In this document: positions 57,710 through 64,000 of the stretch, one piece after another
How the letters are laid out: every line of letters begins with the position of its first letter
How positions within the stretch are numbered: the stretch's first letter is position 1
Source: Jacaranda mimosifolia
Taxonomy: Eukaryota > Streptophyta > Magnoliopsida > Lamiales > Bignoniaceae
Assembly (NCBI GenBank): GCA_018894105.1
Contig: CM032121.1
Coordinates: forward strand, 6,366,507 to 6,430,506
Length of the DNA stretch: 64,000 nucleotides
Reading direction: 5' to 3'
Made by a program: the position numbers and the translations under genes
The notes under the pieces: model-generated
Seen by the model: only the letters and a program-made list of their open reading frames with translations
Told to the model about the DNA's origin: nothing
Database searches by the model: none

Positions 57710-59797
57710 CTAATCTTGAGTACAAATGAGGGCTTGAGTTATTCTTGGAGTTAAAGAGGCTCTAAAATTATCAATCACCCGACCTGAGGTACTAAAGGTA
57801 GATTCAGAAGCAACAGTAGTAACAGACATAGCAAACAAATCACGAGCCAACCTCGCTAAGATGGGAAATCGGTTGGCATTCATCTTCCACCATCCAAGAA
57901 CATCAAAGTCGGGCACATCTTTCACTTTTTTCTCACTCAAATATGTATCAAGCTCTGATTGATTTTCTGAATCTCCTTCTTCATCCATACATAATTTACG
58001 GTACTCTGCCAATCTAAAATTCCTTACCATCACCACCTTATCGCCATCAACACTAGAATCAAATGGACCACTACCACTTTGGGGAGACTGTGACCCTGTT
58101 TTTGAAGATGTTTTTGTAGCATCATATATTCTTTTATACTCATCAAAAGTTTCTTGAAGAGCTTTGTTAACCTGATCACATATGTCATTTCCCAATTAAT
58201 CCACATACATTTGAGTAAGAATGAAGAAAACATATTTCAATTTATGTCGAGGATCAAAAACCACCGCCACAAACAACAACATGTTCATTTTAGTAGGATC
58301 TCCCCAATACTTATCAAACTTTGCTTTCATTTTTTTTTTTGCTACTTCTGACAACTCATAATCATCACTCGACTCCCATTGTTTTATCAAAACATCAATA
58401 TCACTAATCTCATCCATAAATACATTGGAAGTCACAAACTTTGAGCTAGAGATTCTTACAGTCATTTCATAAAAGTGTTTCAACACTTTCACCAATCTAT
58501 CAATCACATACCAATCATCATTCGTGGGAAGCCCTACCTTACCATAAGGTCCTTGAGGACCAAAGTCATCATGAAATTCTTTTTCACATATTTCATATCT
58601 ATCAAACACACCTTAAAAAAGCAAAGCAGTCTCAAGCATAAAGTAAGAAGAATTCCATCTAGTTGGACAATCAAGGCTCAACAATTTCTTACTTTCTACT
58701 TTTTCCTCAGCAGCATAATCTTTGAACTTTTTCCACATAGCATGTTATTGTCTCAAATACCTAACCACATTACGAACACGCTCAGGTGACACACTAGCAC
58801 TCGTCAGTCCATCTTTCACAACAAGATTAATAATATGAGAAATGCACCTCATATGTAAATATTTACCATCACAAATTGACTTCTTCTATGCTAAAAATCT
58901 TTTTCTCAAGTATGATACGGCAGTATCATTAGAAGAAGCATTATCAACAGTAATGGTAAATACAGTATCAATACCCCAATCAAGCAAGCATTTTTCAATC
59001 AAAAGGCCAATATCTTCCCCTTTATGGCTAGAGCACAGAACAAAATTTAAAATCAACTTATGCAACTTCCAACTTTCATCAATGAAGTGAGCAGTCAAGC
59101 ACAAATAATTGATTTTTTGATTAGAAGTCCAAGTATCTGTTGTGAGAGACACCCTTGCTCTAGATTTTTGGAAGTACTCCTTTAGATCCTTTTTCTCATT
59201 ATAATACAGTTTCAAGCAATTTCTAGCAACTATAACTCTAGATGGCATAACAAATTGGGGAGATGAAACAGAAGCATACAATCTAAAGCCTTCACCCTCA
59301 ACAAACTTAAAAGGCAATTCATCCATAATGATCATTCTAGCAAGAGCCTCCCTAGTTGCTTCTTGGTCAAATTTACTAGGGGCACTGGTTTGAGATGACA
59401 TATCTCTCAAATCCACACTTTGAGTGAAACTATTGATAGTGTAGTTATCACTCTATTTATTAGAATTTTTCTTACAAATTTTTAAATGATTTTTCAATCC
59501 AGAAGTACCATTTATCGAAGGATCAGCAGCATAATCTTTTCCACAATAGTTGCATTTACCCCTCATTTTACCATTCTTATCAAAAATTGTGGTAAAATGT
59601 TTCCATACCTCATACCTTCTTTTTGAATCTTCAGAGGGCTCCTCCATTGTGTTCTTTCTCCTTTTATTTTTTTGAGAAGTAGTAGGAGGATTACCACCTC
59701 CAACTCCAACTCCAGATGATGAACCACTATTCTCAGGTTGTTCCATGTTGGCATTTGCTAGGAATTCCATCTCCTCATTTTCTAGAATAATAGTCAT
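57710..59797 (-). pseudogene. hAT transposase with BED zinc finger
   Basis: Right to left: a Ser/Gly-rich start MTIILENEEMEFLANANMEQ (59797), then a BED finger with CNYCGKDY and LKNHLKICKK (about 59570-59460). A TAG at 59453-59455 precedes the catalytic-domain pieces VSLTTDTWTSNQKINYLCLT and DTVFTITVDNASSND (59416-58886). A frame-shifted stretch follows (CDGKYLHMRCISHIINLVV, 58870-58615), then FHDDFGPQGPYGKV and KYWGDPTKMNMLLFVAVVFD (58609-58196). Last comes the dimerisation domain LGWWKMNANRFPILARLARD and VASESTFSTSGRVID (58195-57710). The order and family words match RICESLEEPER/Tam3-like transposases. Several stops and at least one frameshift make it inactive. Confidence 0.85.
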
Positions 59798-59819
59798 AGT
59801 AGTGATATAATGAATCTAT

Positions 59820-60150
59820 AACAATAAAAAAGAATCAAAATTTAATAGCACATTAATGAAAAAACAACTAAGATTTTGTAGAAAAACATGAATATGTAAC
59901 TACTAACAACAAAAAAGAATCAAAATTAATAGCACATTAATGAAAAAACAACTAAAATTTTGCAGAAAAACATGAATATGTAACAACTAACAACAAAAAA
60001 GACATTAATAAAAAAACAACTAAAATTTTACAGAAAAACACAATACATAATCCATAGTGGTGATATAATGAATATATAACAACAAAAAATAATCAAAATT
60101 TAATAGCGCATTAATGAAAAAACAACTAAAATTTTGTAAAAAAACACAAT
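59820..60150. repeat. About 85-base tandem repeat upstream of the hAT transposase
   Basis: Four imperfect units, each with AACAACAAAAAA, CATTAATGAAAAAACAACTA and TTTTG.AGAAAAACA words. Units 3 and 4 differ by small deletions and additions. It lies between the GC-rich patch and the transposase start and so may be in the leader of the element's transcript. Confidence 0.8.
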
Positions 60151-60234
60151 AGATAAATATAATAGATCTGTTTAGAAATCATTCACATATTCAGATTTGG
60201 AATAAAATTTAAAAAAAAAAAGGGATAAAAACCT

Positions 60235-60615
60235 GAGAGAGGCTGAAACTGCGCAGGGGGCTGGGGGACGCTGGGCTGCTGCCTGCTAGCTTACGGACGG
60301 ACTGATGGAGTGAAGGCTGAAGGGCAGAACCGGCTGAAGGCGAGAGCCATGGGAGCGGGAGCGGGAGCTTCAGCTGATGAGGCTGGACTGCTTGTCTGGG
60401 TTTGGCCGTCGCCCGTCTGCCATTTGGTCTGGCCGTCTGGGTCTGGAAGTGGCGACTGGCGTGCTGCGCGGGGGTGGAACTGTGGCCTATCGCTGTGGGT
60501 CTAGAAGAGGACTGAGGAGTGAAGAGAGGCCGAGACCGAGAGAGCAGAGGCAGAGGGGCGAAAGGGGCCAGGGGCTGCTGCTGCTGCCTGCTGTGCTGAA
60601 TACTGATTTCTATTC
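60235..60615. other. GC-rich patch in the hAT element
   Basis: A strongly G-rich stretch in an AT-rich neighbourhood. Plus-strand frames 60310-60504 and 60377-60628 arise from composition (Gly/Arg/Ala/Trp) and show no domain. On the minus strand it would sit upstream of the transposase, so a promoter or leader role is possible but unproven. Confidence 0.4.
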
Positions 60616-62024
60616 TCTGTGTGTGTGAGTGAACAGTGACTGATGATTTAATTTTAGGGGAGTTTAGCCATTTAGTCGAAATTAGTCAAAACTCAAAACT
60701 TAAATAATGTCATCACTCATTTGAATAGAATATTAGCATTTGGAACTATTTATATTATGTCTACACTCTACACATTTAGAATTTAAAAAATAATTTAATA
60801 ATATAGTTAGAACTTAAAAATTAGGATGTAATTTTTATAATTATCAATTATAAATTATAATTCATCTATTATAAAAAATATATATTTAAAATATTATAAA
60901 TTTAAGAAGATAAATAAATATTTTAATTATTTTATATTATAAAAATTTTACTACACACATAACACATTGAGTGTGCTAGCTAAAATTGCTAGTGTATAAC
61001 TACCAAGGCAAATGCACTCGTGCACACGCACACAATTTATAACTAATTAAATCTTAAACTTAATCTACTCTACTAAAGTTAAATAGCAAATTAGTCAAAT
61101 GACATCGTAATATAGATTGTGAATTTATAAATTTTGTGAAAAATATAATTATAACCTTATTAAATCATAATTTCTGAAGGATAATTTTGGCACTTTCCAC
61201 TGTATCTTTCAAACTATATTAGCTTTTAAGTTTTAATTATATTTTAGACACAAACAATCTTTGTTTTCATAATAATGTAGAATCATAGATAATCTTTATT
61301 GGTTAGCATATGCAATATACAGTACATTATGTACTACTAAAACAATGAACACACTTTGTTTTCATAATAATATAGAATCATAGAAAATCTTTATGACTTT
61401 ATAAATTGGTCAGATGCAATGTACAAATTACAATATATTATATACTACTAGTTTACTACTACAAGTCTACATCACATGAATACATATTCATAAATAGGAT
61501 CCAATCTTATAGTTTGCAATTAAAATTGAAATTTCAATTTTACTCATTAGTATACCCTATTATATATATAAGTTAATTAATTAATTAAAAAGAAGACTTT
61601 TAATTTTCTTTTCATATCACATTTATTGTTCTTTGAATCAAAATCATCTATTTTTTATATGTAATATGTTTTACTTTGTTTAATAAAAAAATCATAATTA
61701 TCTATTTTTGTCTCTTTGTATCATAATTATATGTCAATATATCATATATTAATATCTATACTATTTATAAAACGTAAGGTTTTTTATTTTTTAATGACTA
61801 TTTTGTAGCTATGGCCTATGTTTAGTAATAAGATGATAAAATTAATTAAATTTTATAAAATAAAGACAATATAGTTTGTTTTCTCATCTCCAATTGTACT
61901 TTCTTTTTTTTCTCAATTATTTCACCTTATCAAAAATTTCATTTTTATCTATCCCAAAAATTTAAAGTATATTACTGTTTTGAAAAATTACACTTAAACT
62001 AAAAAAATAAAAAAAAATAAAAAC
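60616..62024. other. AT-rich interior of the hAT element, 5' side
   Basis: Low-complexity AT-rich DNA with two related copies of TTTTCATAATAAT.TAGAATCATAGA near 61263 and 61350. No gene seen. Confidence 0.5.
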
Positions 62025-62230
62025 AATCGGTTCAGTTAAAATTGAACCGAAAACCAAAAATTTTCGATTTTTGGTTCGGTTCGATTTAACCGAGAGAAAA
62101 AAAATCAAACTGAATTGATAATAAAAAAATTTAAAAACAAAAAATCGAAACCGAACTGAAGTAAACCTACTTCAGTTTGGTTCGGTTCGGTTCGGTTCGG
62201 TTCGATTTTTTCAGTTTTTGATCAGTTCAG
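62025..62230. repeat. Right subterminal zone of the hAT element with (GGTTC)n run
   Basis: Contains AATCGGTTCAGTTAAAATTG, GGTTCGGTTCGATTTAACCG and a run of GGTTC units (62179-62203), plus inverse AACCGA words. Confidence 0.7.
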
Positions 62231-62428
62231 TCGGTTTCGATTTTTTCTGAAGAACCCTAAGGCCTGCAACCGTAGACATGAACTTTTGGTTATGGCATCT
62301 GGTCATTTTGATGGGATGGAAAGTCAGAAGTCCTTCATTTGGAGATTGGTGGAATGGTGACAGAAAGTTCTCCTTATGTCCTCCTATGTAAATCATATTT
62401 ACACAAAATTGAAATCGGTAAAATAGTC

Positions 62429-63114
62429 TAGGGCTGTCAACGAATTGGATTTGGATCGGATATGTCATATTTGAATTCAAATTCGATTAACAAGATTAAT
62501 ATTCGAATCCGACCCGAAATCTTATAGGATTTTGTTAATCAGTATCATGTCGAATCCGATGGATATTCGAAATCTGATTAAAAAGTCCAATCCAATTTAT
62601 TTTTTTCTCTCTTTTTTTCTTTTAAATTTTATAAAAATATTTTATTTATAAAGTAAATATATATCATATTTGAATTTTTAATAATTTTTTATTATATATG
62701 AGTTCAAAGGTTAAATATTTCAATACTAAACTCATTTTTTATATTATATTAATGTATAGATGAATTATTATGTGTTATTATATTTGATATTTTATCCATA
62801 TCCTTCTTATTTTTTATGTTAAATTCAATATTAATAATATAATATAGACGTTAATATAGTATTAGGTCAATGTAATATATAGATTTTATTTTAAAATCTT
62901 TATTAATATTATATATAGGAGTATTAATTTAATAAAAAATATTAAGCTTCTAATTCAGATCTTTAACGGATCGGACTGCTTAATTCCATATTCGATCCAC
63001 TTATTTTGAATTTTGAATATTTATAATCGGATATGATCCATCGAATATTTTAATCTGATAAAAATCCTAATTTCGGATCGAATTCGAATTAAAATTCGAT
63101 CCATTGACAGCCCT
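62429..63114. mobile_element. hAT-type MITE
   Basis: 686 bases with termini TAGGGCTGTCAACGAATTGG and, inverted, AGGGCTGTCAATGGATCG, flanked by AAATAGTC on both sides (62421-62428 and 63115-63122), an 8-base duplication. Subterminal TTCGAATTCGAT and GGATCGGAT words recur. The interior is AT-rich without coding sequence. Confidence 0.85.
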
Positions 63115-63230
63115 AAATAGTCGAGCACAAAAAAAAAAAAAAAACTTCAAGTAGTACAAATCAATAAAATAAAATTCTATTTACAAAACAATCATCCACA
63201 TGAAAGTATGTATAAAAGTAGAAGACCTTA

Positions 63231-63666
63231 GAGGTTTGTTTGTTTTAAATGATGTAATTAGAAGTAATATATAAATAAATTGATATATTTTAAATCCATA
63301 ATAATAGAATATTTTAATTTTATATTTACTTGGTAAGATTAATATATAAATAAATTAAAATATAATATATAAATTTACTATTATATTTTTTTATACTTTT
63401 TAATAAGTTTTTCATGATTTTTTCATTCTTTCCCATTTTTAGGAACATGGTTTGATTTGAAATAAGATAAAAAAAATAGGCTCTATTTGATCTTTTTAAT
63501 TTTTATCACACAAAATCAAGCATTTTCTCCTTGGATCTATTTTTCAAAAGCAATAACAAATAATATTGGACCTAAAATTTATCATGAATTTTTATTAATT
63601 GAAACAAATATTAAAAATATTTGATTAGATATTTATCACGCACGATCAAGTCAAACAAACAAAGCC
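63231..63666. mobile_element. Candidate MITE with (G)AGG(C)TTTGTTTGTTT termini
   Basis: Left end GAGGTTTGTTTGTTTTAAAT; inverted right end AGGCTTTGTTTGTTTGACTT. TTA lies outside the left end, but no matching copy could be placed on the right. An internal AATAGGCTCTATTTGATC near 63476 hints at nesting. Confidence 0.5.
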
Positions 63667-64000
63667 TATGAGATTTTGATGAGTTTATCAATATAAAATG
63701 CAGTACAGATGACTGATACACGGCAGATAGGGAGCCACGCCGCCGACTCGGGGCGCTGATTGACGGACTGTTGGCCAACAATCCACGATGAAGAGGCGGC
63801 GTTCAATTTCACAAAGCTGGAGCAATGCCTTACTCTTTATTTTTCGATAGCAATTAACTCTATATGACAAGAGAGAGAGGAATATAAAGGACAAGAGTTT
63901 CTTATTGTTATTTTGAAGAGCAATGAATTTATTGAGAGAAACGTCAGCAATAATGGGGAATGAGTTGATTTCTTATTTATCTTGGAGAGCACGTGGCCTT
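63667..64000. other. Right-edge stretch without a recognised gene
   Basis: The minus-strand 68-codon frame (63688-63894) shows no domain. The GC-rich bit around 63720-63800 could be the start of a gene running out of the window, but there is no evidence for it. Confidence 0.35.

Larger units (their letters stand above)
56325..62260 (-). mobile_element. hAT element (RICESLEEPER-like), about 5.9 kb
   Basis: Flanked by GGCCTGCT (56317-56324) and GGCCTGCA (62261-62268), a 7-of-8 target duplication of the hAT length. Termini are GAGGGTGTACG on the left and, inverted, TTAGGGTTCT on the right, an imperfect TIR. Both subterminal zones are rich in CGGTTCGGTT/AACCGAA motifs (56350-56580 and 62025-62230), the style of hAT ends. 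A minus-strand BED-zinc-finger transposase (57710-59797) lies inside, so this was an autonomous-type copy that has since decayed. Confidence 0.8.

Noticed and set aside
60310..60628. Gly/Arg/Trp-rich plus-strand frames in the hAT element
   Set aside because: Composition artefact of the GC-rich patch; two overlapping frames are equally open.

Overview
The window looks like nuclear DNA from a flowering plant. It is AT-rich, has introns with GT/AG borders, and carries Ty1/copia, CACTA, PIF/Harbinger and hAT elements, MITEs, a DUF569 gene and NB-ARC-LRR genes of the R1 (late-blight-resistance-like) type. The NLR family suggests an asterid eudicot, but the species is not identified from sequence alone. 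I see no bacterial-style operon, CRISPR array, rRNA or convincing tRNA. Most of the window is transposon-derived, and most coding regions are broken.

Layout. 1-2.1 kb: a PIF/Harbinger transposase fragment running off the left edge. 2.1-4.2 kb: AT-rich DNA and an inverted copia 3' fragment. 4.3-15.7 kb: a decayed gene resembling the RNA polymerase I factor subunit TAF1C. It is split by a full-length copia element (4645-13325, target duplication AGTAA), whose 3' LTR is itself split by a non-autonomous hAT element (10776-12280, target duplication TTTCAACC). 15.8-20.9 kb: a CACTA element with subterminal AGTGACCG motifs, a Transposase_24-like remnant, a 1.2-1.4 kb internal direct duplication and a minisatellite. 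22.7-23.3 kb: an intact DUF569 gene, the only clearly undamaged host ORF. 25-27 kb: MITEs, one containing a probable SINE.

28.7-32.5 kb: a two-gene PIF/Harbinger element (Myb/SANT-like plus transposase) missing two catalytic acidic residues. 32.5-37.6 kb: a second copia element on the minus strand, with a 5' deletion fusing its LTR to the gag zinc knuckle. 37.7-48.9 kb: NLR1, a pseudogene whose first ~40 codons (37787-37914) are separated from its body (45617-48859) by about 7.7 kb of MITE and copia/SIRE-like debris. 48.9-50 kb: a copia 3' end fused to a stray LRR fragment. 50.6-53.95 kb: NLR2, a convergent paralogue of NLR1, nearly intact but with a one-base deletion just before its MHD-type motif. 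56.3-62.3 kb: a RICESLEEPER-like hAT element, followed by a 0.7 kb hAT-type MITE and one further MITE.

How it fits together: the locus is a small R1-type NLR cluster and a neighbouring TAF1C-like gene, both repeatedly hit by transposons. Insertion order can be read from target duplications and nesting. NLR1 and NLR2 share their 5' flank, their intron position and most of their sequence, so they descend from one inverted duplication. I do not see a wholly new system. The most notable signals are the split NLR1, the single-base lesion in NLR2, the LRR-copia chimeric ORF, and the frame that rejoins across the copia target duplication in the TAF1C-like gene.
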